DNA of 12,828 nt, from assembly GCA_016220125.1 (NCBI GenBank), contig JACRIF010000107.1, positions 1-12,828 on the forward strand, given 5' to 3'. The stretch comes from Candidatus Peregrinibacteria bacterium (GTDB lineage: Bacteria > Patescibacteriota > Gracilibacteria > UM-FILTER-43-11). Below the pieces are notes generated by a model that saw only the letters and a list, made by a program, of their open reading frames with translations, made no database searches and was not told the DNA's origin. The position numbers and the translations under genes are program-made. Below, piece by piece: positions 1 to 5,941 of the stretch. The stretch's first letter is position 1. Each line of letters begins with the position of its first letter.

Positions 1-1515
1 GCCGCCGGCGAAGACCAGGTCGATGTGATCCACCAGCGGCTGGAAGTCATCGGGCGTGGCGGTGCGGAGCGTCGGTGTGGACATGGCTTCCTCAGAGGTA
101 TTGAACTCGGGGCGGCCAGAGCTTACGGTGCCCTCCATGATCGTGCGCACAAAACTCACGGCAAAGAGCGGTTCGACCCCCGAGGAGCACCCCGCGATGA
201 TGGAGAGGGTTCCCGTGGGCGCGATGGCGGTGGTGGTGGCATTGCGCATCGCTGTGTACCCCCTTTTGTGCCATGCGGATCCTTTGAAGTTCGGAAATGA
301 TCCGCGTGCTTTGCCGAGCTCCCGCGACATCGCGACCGATTCCTTTTCGATGTATTTCATGAGTTTGTTTCCCATGGCGAGCGCGGCCTTGGAACCGTAG
401 GGAATTCCCATCCAGATCAATGCCTCTGCGAACCCCATCACGCCGAGTCCGATCCGCCGGTTGGCCAATGTTTTTTCGCGGATTTCCTCAAGCGGATACT
501 CGCTGGCGTCGATCATGTTGTCCAAAAAGCGCACCGCATCCCGCACGGCCTGTTTCAATTTTTTCCAGTCCGGGATCGCTCGTGTGATGGGGCCCGAAAC
601 GAAATGGGCCAGGTTCAAGCTTCCCAGGTTGCAGCTTTCCCACGGATGCAAGGGCACCTCTCCGCAGGGGTTGGTGGCTTCGATGGGTCCCAGGTGTTTC
701 GTTGGGTTCCGACGGTTGATCTCATCCGCAAAAATCAAGCCCGGGTCTCCCGTTTTCCAGGCGTGGGCGGTGATCAGGTCGAACACTTCGCGCGCATTGA
801 TTTTTTGTGCGGGCTTTTGGGAATGGGGGTGGAGCAAAAGGTATTCTTTTTTTGAGCGCTCGGCTTCCATAAAGGCATCTGTGACCGAGACGGAGAGGTT
901 GAAGTTTCGCATCGAGTTCGGATACTCCTTCATGCGGATGAAATCCACAATATCGGGATGGTCCACTCGCAGGATGCCCATGTTCGCGCCGCGTCGCATA
1001 CCCCCCTGCTTCATGGTGTCGGTGAGCGAGTCGAAAATCCGCATGAACGAAAGCGGTCCCGAGGCTTTGCCTCCAGTGGATGCCACGCGGTCGCCTTTGG
1101 GTCGGAGGTTCGAGAAGGAGAATCCGGTGCCGCCACCGGTCTGATGGATTTTGGCGGTCGCGGAAAGGGCGTAAAAGATGCTCGAAAGGTTGTCCTGGAT
1201 ATCCACCACAAAACAAGCGGAAAGTTGATGAAGCCGAGCGCCCGCGTTCATCAGGCACGGGGTGTTCGGCAAAAAATCCAGGCTGGCCATCATGGAATAA
1301 AAACGATTTTCGAGGACGAGCGCCTGTCGCGGGGACGCCCCTCGTTTTTTTTCCACCGCTGCCATGGTCTTGGCCACACGGCGAAAAAGCTGGGCAGGGG
1401 TTTCGGTGAGCTTTCCGTGATTGTCCCGCAGCAAATAGCGGCGTTCCAACACGTGGATGGCGTTGGGGGTGAGACCCGGGTTTGCGTTTCCCGCTTCTGT
1501 TGGTTTTTGGTTCAT
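1..1515 (-). CDS. nrdJ: Adenosylcobalamin-dependent (class II) ribonucleoside-diphosphate reductase, C-terminus off window
   Basis: Reduces ribonucleotides to deoxyribonucleotides for DNA synthesis in the cytoplasm; class II enzymes make the thiyl radical with coenzyme B12 and need no oxygen. I translated 505 codons from ATG 1515 to the left edge. Family motifs in order: LERRYL near residue 24, NTPCLMNAG at 84-92, the first redox cysteine C101 (SACFV), TGGGTGFSFS at 126-135, KQGGMRRGANMG near 169, the active-site triad N282-C284-E286 in NPCGE, C295 in the CNLGSLNL motif, and APTGTLS near 433. No ATP-cone domain precedes the core. The C-terminal redox cysteines lie outside the window. AAGGA 10 nt before the ATG is one of only two recognisable ribosome-binding sites here. 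A TAAAAT box lies upstream, but I see no convincing -35, NrdR box or cobalamin riboswitch. Class II rather than class I is judged from motif spacing and the short N-terminus. Confidence 0.95.
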   Translation of the reverse strand, partial: MNQKPTEAGNANPGLTPNAIHVLERRYLLRDNHGKLTETPAQLFRRVAKTMAAVEKKRGASPRQALVLENRFYSMMASLDFLPNTPCLMNAGARLHQLSACFVVDIQDNLSSIFYALSATAKIHQTGGGTGFSFSNLRPKGDRVASTGGKASGPLSFMRIFDSLTDTMKQGGMRRGANMGILRVDHPDIVDFIRMKEYPNSMRNFNLSVSVTDAFMEAERSKKEYLLLHPHSQKPAQKINAREVFDLITAHAWKTGDPGLIFADEINRRNPTKHLGPIEATNPCGEVPLHPWESCNLGSLNLAHFVSGPITRAIPDWKKLKQAVRDAVRFLDNMIDASEYPLEEIREKTLANRRIGLGVMGFAEALIWMGIPYGSKAALAMGNKLMKYIEKESVAMSRELGKARGSFPNFKGSAWHKRGYTAMRNATTTAIAPTGTLSIIAGCSSGVEPLFAVSFVRTIMEGTVSSGRPEFNTSEEAMSTPTLRTATPDDFQPLVDHIDLVFAGG

Positions 1516-1581
1516 CGTTTATTTTTCCTTGTTTGTATTTTACCGCTGGGGGAACAAAAGGGGAACAGGTAAAAACGCCCC

Positions 1582-1602
1582 GCCCCTACGATTGATAGGG
1601 GC
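1582..1602. repeat. Perfect inverted repeat in the nrdJ / 91-aa-gene intergenic region
   Basis: GCCCCTA (1582-1588) and TAGGGGC (1596-1602) are perfect complements around a 7-nt loop. On the minus strand the hairpin is followed by GGGGCG and then TTTTT, so it could act as a weak terminator or attenuator ahead of nrdJ, or as an operator between the divergent genes. The T-run is not directly next to the stem, so a terminator call is not secure. Confidence 0.5.
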
Positions 1603-1639
1603 TGAGAGGCGCGCTGGGCAGTCCGTGTAAAGTTAGGAT

Positions 1640-1680
1640 TTGACAGAAAAAATTACATTGGTATATTAAGCGTCCTTAAT
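1640..1680 (+). promoter_or_regulatory. Strong sigma-70 promoter with overlapping palindromic operator
   Basis: TTGACA (1640-1645), a 16-nt spacer and TATATT (1662-1667) with an extended -10 TGG (1659-1661). A perfect inverted repeat, ATTAAG (1665-1670) / CTTAAT (1675-1680) with spacer CGTC, overlaps the end of the -10 and the expected transcription start near 1674. A repressor bound there would block initiation; that role is inferred. The gene start at 1690 leaves a 5' leader of only about 16 nt. Confidence 0.75.
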
Positions 1681-1689
1681 AAAAAACCT

Positions 1690-1965
1690 ATGGCTAGGAT
1701 GAAGGAGGAAATTCTGAATTTGATTCGGTCCATGGATGACGTGTGTCAGGCCATGCTGGACGAGATCGAAGGAAAATCAGCCGAATCCGATCATGCGAGA
1801 AAATTGGAAATGATCCGCATCCAGGTGGATTTGCGGGAGCTGGAACAGTCCGCCCACGAGATTCGGTCGTCGGACTTGGAGGCGAAATTGGATGCGGTGG
1901 GCAAAAAGCTTCGGGAGCTTTACCGGGGAGGGTGCGGGTACGGCGCGCCCGAATCTATCGAATGA
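1690..1965 (+). CDS. Small helical orphan protein, 91 aa
   Basis: I do not recognise the family. The product is charged and almost entirely helical in appearance: residues 1-30 form one amphipathic helix and residues 34-80 a second, heptad-like helix (LEMIRIQVDLRELEQ...), ending in a glycine-rich tail with one cysteine (GGCGYG). There is no signal peptide or membrane segment, so it should be cytosolic, perhaps a dimeric coiled-coil protein. The ATG at 1690 is chosen because it follows the strong promoter closely; Met4 at 1699 is an alternative start. There is no Shine-Dalgarno sequence. Its last 11 bases overlap the 3' end of the convergent vsr-like gene. The strong promoter and palindrome suggest a tightly controlled, well-expressed gene. 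Confidence 0.7.
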   Translation: MARMKEEILNLIRSMDDVCQAMLDEIEGKSAESDHARKLEMIRIQVDLRELEQSAHEIRSSDLEAKLDAVGKKLRELYRGGCGYGAPESIE

Positions 1966-2356
1966 ATTGCCGAAGGGTTCTGTGGCACTTTTCCATGGAA
2001 TCGTTCACGTCGTGTTCCCAAAAGCGAAGGGGCTTGATTCCGAGTGTTCGGAGCGCCACGTCGTTTTCAAGGTCTCGGGCGATGTTGCGTTTGATCTTGG
2101 CGGTCCAAAAACGCTTGTGGGTTTTGGGCGCTCGGTAGCAACGGGGGCATTGGTGCCAGAAGCACCCATCGATGAAAACGGCCACTTTCTGGGGGCCGAA
2201 ATAAAGATCGGGTTTGCCGGGAAGTTTTTTATGAAGCCGGTAGCCCCGTATGCCTTTGGCCCAAATGGTCCGCCTGAAAATAAGCTCCGGTTTTGTGTTC
2301 TTGCTTCGGATGCGCGACATCAGCTGGCTCCTTTGGTGTTTGCTCAGGGTGTCCAT
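1955..2356 (-). CDS. vsr: Vsr-type (very short patch repair) DNA mismatch endonuclease
   Basis: Members of this family nick DNA 5' of T:G mismatches made by deamination of 5-methylcytosine. The 133-aa product shows MSRIRSKNTKPE (13-24), the LPGKPD motif with catalytic Asp50, and a zinc-type cluster GCFWHQCPRC (64-73: C65, H68, C70, C73), followed by FW..KI..N..RD (83-95) and RFWEH (111-115), where many Vsr proteins have WEC. The His may replace the last zinc ligand. Normal length for the family. I chose ATG 2356 because family similarity begins there; the frame stays open upstream to 2629, but that part is a shadow of rnhA. The start is 11 nt after the rnhA stop, so the genes are probably co-transcribed. 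No cytosine methyltransferase is in the window, so the substrate may differ from that of E. coli Vsr. Confidence 0.9.
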   Translation of the reverse strand: MDTLSKHQRSQLMSRIRSKNTKPELIFRRTIWAKGIRGYRLHKKLPGKPDLYFGPQKVAVFIDGCFWHQCPRCYRAPKTHKRFWTAKIKRNIARDLENDVALRTLGIKPLRFWEHDVNDSMEKCHRTLRQFIR

Positions 2357-2367
2357 GGGATCCGAAT

Positions 2368-2865
2368 TCAGAATAGCGAGGGTTGGGAATGGGCTTCCTC
2401 GTGCCCGATCGTGATTTCCACATCCGCTTTCAGGTTTCGCCCCGCGGCGGCGCGCGTCGCCAAGGTGTCCACGGTTTCGTTGTGGGGGTTTCCGTTGTGC
2501 CCGCGAACCCATTTCCATTCCACATTGAATTGGCGGTTCAGCGCATCCAGGCGCATCCAGAGGTCCGCGTTCTTCACGGGCTTTTTCTGGGAGGTTTTCC
2601 AGCCTTTCGTTTTCCATCCCCGAATCCAAACCGTGATGCCTTCCTTCACATACGTGCTGTCCGTGAACAGTTCGATGGACTCTCCAGTGGTTTTCAATTC
2701 CTCCAGCGCCTTGATGCAGGCCATGAGTTCCATGCGGTTGTTGGTGGTGTGCGCAAAACCACCGCTCAATTGTTGGGGCTTTGGGCCCAGGATGAGCACC
2801 CCGTAGCCTCCCGGCCCCGGGTTGCCCACGCAGGCGCCGTCGGTGTAGATGGTGGTTTTTTTCAT
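2368..2865 (-). CDS. rnhA: Ribonuclease HI
   Basis: Cleaves the RNA strand of RNA-DNA hybrids, removing R-loops and primers. The 165-aa product carries the full active site: Asp9 (YTDGAC), Glu46 (NNRMELMA), Asp69 (FTDSTY), His123 (VRGHNG) and Asp133 (NETVDTLA), plus the basic-protrusion type motif [13 protein letters not shown] (80-92). Length is only slightly above the E. coli enzyme (155 aa), the extra being a C-terminal tail. The ATG directly abuts the stop of the upstream membrane-protein gene (TAAATG) and has no Shine-Dalgarno sequence, which points to translational coupling. vsr follows 11 nt downstream. Confidence 0.96.
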   Translation of the reverse strand: MKKTTIYTDGACVGNPGPGGYGVLILGPKPQQLSGGFAHTTNNRMELMACIKALEELKTTGESIELFTDSTYVKEGITVWIRGWKTKGWKTSQKKPVKNADLWMRLDALNRQFNVEWKWVRGHNGNPHNETVDTLATRAAAGRNLKADVEITIGHEEAHSQPSLF

Positions 2866-3621
2866 TTATCGTTTGGAATGCGCCGAATGAGTTTTGCGAA
2901 TGCGTTTAAAATGTTTTTTTATGAGGAAAATCGCAAGGGCGATTCCGCACACAAGGATCAGCAGGGGGGGCAACAGGGTAAGCCCAATCCGGTTGAAAAA
3001 AGCGGAATAGGGTGATTTCCCGAGAAATATTTTTTGTCGGGGCATCGTCAGCAAAGTGTTTCCGATTTCACGAAGGCCCCATTGTTCTTCCGTGCCCACC
3101 ACCAGCACATACGGGCCCTGGTTTTTCGGATTCGAGACCTTGATTTCATAAAGTCCCGCGGGGGAAGGCGCAACCGTGGAATCCATGGGGGCGGTCTCGG
3201 GCCCCTGCCAATACCAATCATCGCCGAATGCTTCGTAAAAGCGTTTCCATTCCGCATGGGTTCCATCCAAGGTGAAAAGAGTCGTCTTTTTTCCTCCGAG
3301 CCCGATCGCTTGGTTGATGGGGGCATTCTGGCCGTGGCCATCCACATAGGTGACCACTTGGATGATCTCGGCCGAAAAATCCTTCGTTGTGTTGGGTGCA
3401 TCGGGCGCCAGAAGTCCCGCGTAAAGCGTGAAAGGCTCGTTGGCTTGTATGAAATACAGTTGGGATTTTCCGTTGAGGGTGCCGTAAAACGCCTGGGACG
3501 CTTCGGGGTTCTCGATGTTGGTTACGGCTCCACCCTCCACGATGCGCGGATTATGGGCGTAGGCCACGCCGGAGAACGCAAGGCTGAGCACGATGCTGGA
3601 AAGCAGGATTTTCTGATTCAT
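2866..3621 (-). CDS. Predicted secreted/type I membrane protein with a single C-terminal anchor
   Basis: 251 aa of unknown function. Residues 1-22 form a signal peptide (basic MNQK, hydrophobic LSSIVLSLAFSGV, likely cleavage after AYA). The body (23-210) is predicted extracytoplasmic, rich in aromatic residues and glycine, with SQAFYGTLNG near 42 and TYVDGHGQNAP near 91. One hydrophobic segment at about 213-234 is followed by a strongly basic tail (KKHFKRIRKTHS), giving an outside-body, inside-tail topology. No catalytic motif is visible. Proteins of similar layout occur as hypothetical proteins in candidate-phyla genomes; that is recollection, not a search. The start at 3621 is fixed by the signal peptide and an in-frame stop just upstream. 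It has no ribosome-binding site of its own and overlaps a short leader ORF by ATGA. Confidence 0.85.
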   Translation of the reverse strand: MNQKILLSSIVLSLAFSGVAYAHNPRIVEGGAVTNIENPEASQAFYGTLNGKSQLYFIQANEPFTLYAGLLAPDAPNTTKDFSAEIIQVVTYVDGHGQNAPINQAIGLGGKKTTLFTLDGTHAEWKRFYEAFGDDWYWQGPETAPMDSTVAPSPAGLYEIKVSNPKNQGPYVLVVGTEEQWGLREIGNTLLTMPRQKIFLGKSPYSAFFNRIGLTLLPPLLILVCGIALAIFLIKKHFKRIRKTHSAHSKR

Positions 3622-3665
3622 GGGTGGATTGGGAACAGGGGATTAGGTAGAACCTTTGGCACCAT
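3618..3665 (-). CDS. Possible 15-codon leader ORF coupled to the membrane-protein gene
   Basis: ATG at 3665 is preceded at close spacing by a good Shine-Dalgarno sequence (GGGGAGGT). The frame encodes MVPKVLPNPLFPIHP and ends in TGA overlapping the next ATG (ATGA). The peptide is proline-rich (5 of 15). The downstream gene lacks its own ribosome-binding site, so ribosomes loaded here could re-initiate at 3621. Function is inferred from layout only; a chance ORF cannot be excluded. Confidence 0.5.
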   Translation of the reverse strand: MVPKVLPNPLFPIHP

Positions 3666-3711
3666 TCTACCTCCCCGGCTGTAAATTGCATCATACATTC
3701 GATCGACGAGT

Positions 3712-3740
3712 TTGTGTTGTGGTTTGGGGAATGATACAAT
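3712..3740 (+). promoter_or_regulatory. Sigma-70 promoter for the single-domain response regulator
   Basis: TTGTGT (3712-3717), a 17-nt spacer and TACAAT (3735-3740) with an extended -10 TGA (3732-3734). The start codon at 3766 is 25 nt downstream, so the 5' leader is only about 19 nt and has no clear Shine-Dalgarno sequence. Confidence 0.65.
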
Positions 3741-3765
3741 TTTAAGAGTAGATAAAAAACATCCG

Positions 3766-4179
3766 ATGAAAAAAGCAAAAATCCAGAAAACGGTGCTCGT
3801 CGTCGAGGATGAGAGCCTCCTTCGCAAAAGTCTAGTGTCGGCTTTGAAGGCGGCGAAGTTCAAAGTGGTTGAGGCGAAAAACGGGAAAGAGGGGTTGGAG
3901 AGGGCTTTGAAGCACAGGCCGGATTTGATTTTGCTCGATTTGATCATGCCGGTGATGGATGGCTTGACCATGTTGAAAAAACTGCGCAAGGACGAATGGG
4001 GAAAGAATGTTTTTGTGTACATTCTGACCAATTCAGAGCCCACGGTCGAATTGGACGAGGAGGCATCCATCATTCCCTATCGTTCCGTCTATTTGCTCAA
4101 GTTTGATTACGATTTGGATGAAGTGGTGGGCTTGGTGAAAAAACAGCTCGGCAAAGTGCCCATTAGCGAGATCAAATAG
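3766..4179 (+). CDS. Single-domain (CheY-like) response regulator
   Basis: A 137-aa receiver domain with no output domain. Acidic pocket Glu14-Asp15 (VVEDE), phospho-acceptor Asp58 (LILLDLIMPVMDG), Thr88 (ILTNS) and conserved Lys112 (LLKFDYDLDEV) are all in place, so it should accept phosphate from a histidine kinase and act by protein-protein contact in the cytoplasm. The segment EPTVELDEEASIIPYRSVY (91-109) is longer than usual between Thr88 and Lys112. The frame is open upstream to 3712, but that part contains the promoter; similarity begins at MKKAKIQKTVLVVEDE, so 3766 is the start. No kinase is adjacent; the kinase at 10830-12170 has its own regulator. Partner unknown. Confidence 0.92.
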   Translation: MKKAKIQKTVLVVEDESLLRKSLVSALKAAKFKVVEAKNGKEGLERALKHRPDLILLDLIMPVMDGLTMLKKLRKDEWGKNVFVYILTNSEPTVELDEEASIIPYRSVYLLKFDYDLDEVVGLVKKQLGKVPISEIK

Positions 4180-4210
4180 GGATTGGGTTTACGGCTTCAA
4201 AACCATGCCA

Positions 4211-4921
4211 TCAATCGAGGGTGTATTTCAGTGTATGAATCAAATCCTCGTTCCGCTCGTGGGCCGGGCGCTGAGTTTCAATCTCCAGTAATGTTCTGAG
4301 ATAGGGTTTGTCGGCGAAAAGGATCGTGTCAAAAGTTTGCCCTTCGTATTTGCCAAAAGAAAGGGTCTTAAGCAGCACGGGGGCCTGGGTGAGTTCAAGC
4401 ATTTTTTCGGCCACTGGCTGGCCGAGGGCTAGTTGGAATCGCTCCCGGACAACCGTGACCAAATGATCGTAAAGGGACTCCAGCACCAGCACATCACCCG
4501 CCGCGTCGTGGGCCTGCGCCTTCACATTCAATTTTAGGAAATATCGGAGGTATTGCAGGCTGTGTTTGGGCGCATCCACCACGTGGCGTGCCACCCGCAG
4601 GGTGTTGATGAAGGCTTGGGTCTCGACTCCTTCGTTGGCTAGGACGCGAATATCGAATGGGGCGCTGTGGGCCACCAGAATGCGCTCAGGGAGCACGGCA
4701 ATGAGCCTTTCCCGGGTGGCGCTTCCGATAAAGGGGGGCTTGTCCTCCACCATCTCGTTGGTGATGTGGTGCACCGCCATCGCATCGATGGAAATGGGTA
4801 CTGGTGGCTTGAAAAGCTCGTTTACGATCTCGTCGGTGTTGGCCTCCTTGTAGGCCAGTTGCACCAGTCGGGCGTTTTCGTCCGAGTCCGTGGTTTCGGT
4901 GTCGAGAAAAAGAGGTTCCAT
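4211..4921 (-). CDS. DEDDh-family 3'-5' exonuclease with ExoX-like C-terminal domain
   Basis: The 236-aa product has the DnaQ/RNase T fold signature: Asp7 and Glu9 (FLDTETT), Asp90 (LVAHSAPFD), His138 and Asp143 (AHDAAGDV), the complete DEDDh set for two-metal 3'-5' hydrolysis of DNA or RNA. After the catalytic domain, residues 187-213 (LSFGKYEGQTFDTI...YLRTLL) resemble the small C-terminal domain of exodeoxyribonuclease X. A role in DNA repair or proofreading is likely; the exact substrate is not determined. I take ATG 4921 rather than in-frame ATG 4954: similarity starts at MEPLFLD and the candidate -10 lies between them. No Shine-Dalgarno sequence. It follows the DUF1643 gene by 74 nt and converges with the response regulator (31-nt gap). 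Confidence 0.88.
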   Translation of the reverse strand: MEPLFLDTETTDSDENARLVQLAYKEANTDEIVNELFKPPVPISIDAMAVHHITNEMVEDKPPFIGSATRERLIAVLPERILVAHSAPFDIRVLANEGVETQAFINTLRVARHVVDAPKHSLQYLRYFLKLNVKAQAHDAAGDVLVLESLYDHLVTVVRERFQLALGQPVAEKMLELTQAPVLLKTLSFGKYEGQTFDTILFADKPYLRTLLEIETQRPAHERNEDLIHTLKYTLD

Positions 4922-4936
4922 GGAAACAATTAAAGG

Positions 4937-4952
4937 GGGTGATTGTACACCC
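4937..4952 (-). promoter_or_regulatory. Candidate -10 box framed by a palindrome, upstream of the exonuclease gene
   Basis: Minus-strand TACAAT (4947-4942) is the loop of a perfect inverted repeat, GGGTG / CACCC. Transcription would start near 4935, giving a leader of about 14 nt to ATG 4921, like other promoters here. No good -35 is visible, so activator dependence or chance are both possible. Confidence 0.4.
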
Positions 4953-4995
4953 ATTTGGGGGATGGCTAAAGAGGTCGCCCAATTCAGGGGTTTGC

Positions 4996-5460
4996 CTAGC
5001 CCATTCGCTGGGGCATCAAGTCGCTGGCCAAATACAGGGGGTGGCAGGGTTCCCCGTTTTTATTCAATTTCAGGCAGTGGGGATGGGGGATGAGTTCCAG
5101 GACCGCTTTGGACCGATCCAAAAAGAGGCCATGGTTGCCCCAGGCGGCGACCACGATTCCGGCCTCCCGGGCAATGCGCTTGATCCAGTGGTCGTTTTTT
5201 TCGCCGATGGGATCGCGGACCAGTCTCAGTTTTTTCGGGTCGGTGGATCGAAAGGCGAAAATATTCATCATATACAATCCGCCATAGCCCCACTTTTTGG
5301 CGTACCCGATGCAACGGGTGACCGTCGGATCGTTTTGGGTCTCGTCGGCGGTCGAGGGGTTCAGCCCCACGAACATGGCGTAGGGTTTTTTCTCATCCCA
5401 AATCCGCCACAGGGTGTATCGGTGTTTTCGGTCCGGTGAAAAGGTGGCGCCTTGGTTCAT
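4996..5460 (-). CDS. DUF1643 family protein
   Basis: 154 aa, full length for DUF1643, whose function is unknown. Recognised by FSPDRKHRYTLWRIW (7-21), MFVGLNPSTADETQNDPTV (29-47), RCIGYAKKWGYGG (49-61), NIFAFRSTDP (66-75), DPIGEKND (83-90), VVAAWGNHG (103-111) and the C-terminal KNGEPCHPLYL (134-144). No membrane segment; presumably cytosolic. ATG 5460 is preferred over TTG 5466 because it begins the family-like sequence. No Shine-Dalgarno sequence: the 20 nt before it are the tail of the terminator of the upstream unit, so its own promoter is unclear. It could be reached by read-through or from a promoter inside the preceding gene. Confidence 0.9.
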   Translation of the reverse strand: MNQGATFSPDRKHRYTLWRIWDEKKPYAMFVGLNPSTADETQNDPTVTRCIGYAKKWGYGGLYMMNIFAFRSTDPKKLRLVRDPIGEKNDHWIKRIAREAGIVVAAWGNHGLFLDRSKAVLELIPHPHCLKLNKNGEPCHPLYLASDLMPQRMG

Positions 5461-5464
5461 GGGC

Positions 5465-5494
5465 AAAATAAAACCCCAACCATCTCTGGAGGGG
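5465..5494 (-). terminator. Intrinsic terminator of the grpE-dnaK-orphan unit
   Basis: Read on the minus strand: CCCC, T, CCA, loop GAGA, TGG, TT, GGGG, then TTTTATTTT. The stem is 7 bp with a small asymmetric internal loop and a U-rich tail. It lies 18 nt after the stop of the gene ending at 5513 and just before the DUF1643 start. Confidence 0.75.
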
Positions 5495-5512
5495 CTTTTA
5501 AAGTTCAGGGTA

Positions 5513-5926
5513 TTAGAGGTTTCGGATTATGTCTGCAAGTATACTCGCAAATTTCGCCGCTGTTTCCTCAGAATCCAAGGTAAAACCTATGAAGCCATCG
5601 GAGCGAACACGGTAGTTTGGCGCTATGGTTTTTAAGCTAGGATTTTTTGTGACAATATTTGACCTGATCAGGGCTTCGGTAGAATGGGCACGATCTAGCA
5701 AGACACGACCAAGTCGATCTGTTTTCTTATCGCCGGCCCACCATGATAATCGTTGTTGATTTGTCTTGAATATCAGGGGATTTTTTGGGCCAATCAGGCT
5801 GGCCAAAAAACGATCAACAAAAGCTTTGGTGGGACGAGAGAGGAATTTAAATTCGTCAATAAATTTTTTAGCTTCTTCGGCTTTCACAAACACCCTTTGC
5901 ACAATTGTTGAACCCTTCTTTGGCAT
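5513..5926 (-). CDS. AT-rich orphan protein downstream of dnaK, 137 aa
   Basis: I do not recognise a family. Basic, soluble-looking protein with no signal or membrane segment; helical N-terminal half (VKAEEAKKFIDEFKFLSRPTKAFVDRFLASL) and a mixed C-terminal half with SWWAGDKKTDRLGRVLLDRA around 61-80. It starts 15 nt after the dnaK stop, with no Shine-Dalgarno sequence, and ends before an intrinsic terminator, so it is probably co-transcribed with dnaK and heat-inducible. Its bases are visibly richer in A/T, with more ATA and TTT codons, than dnaK or grpE, which may mean later acquisition. A role as a chaperone partner is possible but not shown by the sequence. Confidence 0.75.
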   Translation of the reverse strand: MPKKGSTIVQRVFVKAEEAKKFIDEFKFLSRPTKAFVDRFLASLIGPKNPLIFKTNQQRLSWWAGDKKTDRLGRVLLDRAHSTEALIRSNIVTKNPSLKTIAPNYRVRSDGFIGFTLDSEETAAKFASILADIIRNL

Positions 5927-5941
5927 ATGAGTGATTAGGTT

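Noticed and set aside
461..1572. Plus-strand ORFs of 227 and 204 aa
   Set aside because: Antisense to nrdJ, whose minus-strand frame is open throughout and carries all family motifs.
1598..1640. GGGGCTGAGA motif suggesting a TPP riboswitch
   Set aside because: The rest of the thi-box (ACCC...GAACCTGAT...) is missing and the downstream gene is not a thiamine gene.
2357..2629. N-terminal extension of the Vsr frame
   Set aside because: The extra 91 residues overlap rnhA in another frame and do not belong to the Vsr family; ATG 2356 fits.
1892..2806. 304-aa plus-strand ORF
   Set aside because: Shadow of vsr and rnhA, whose catalytic motifs are complete on the minus strand.
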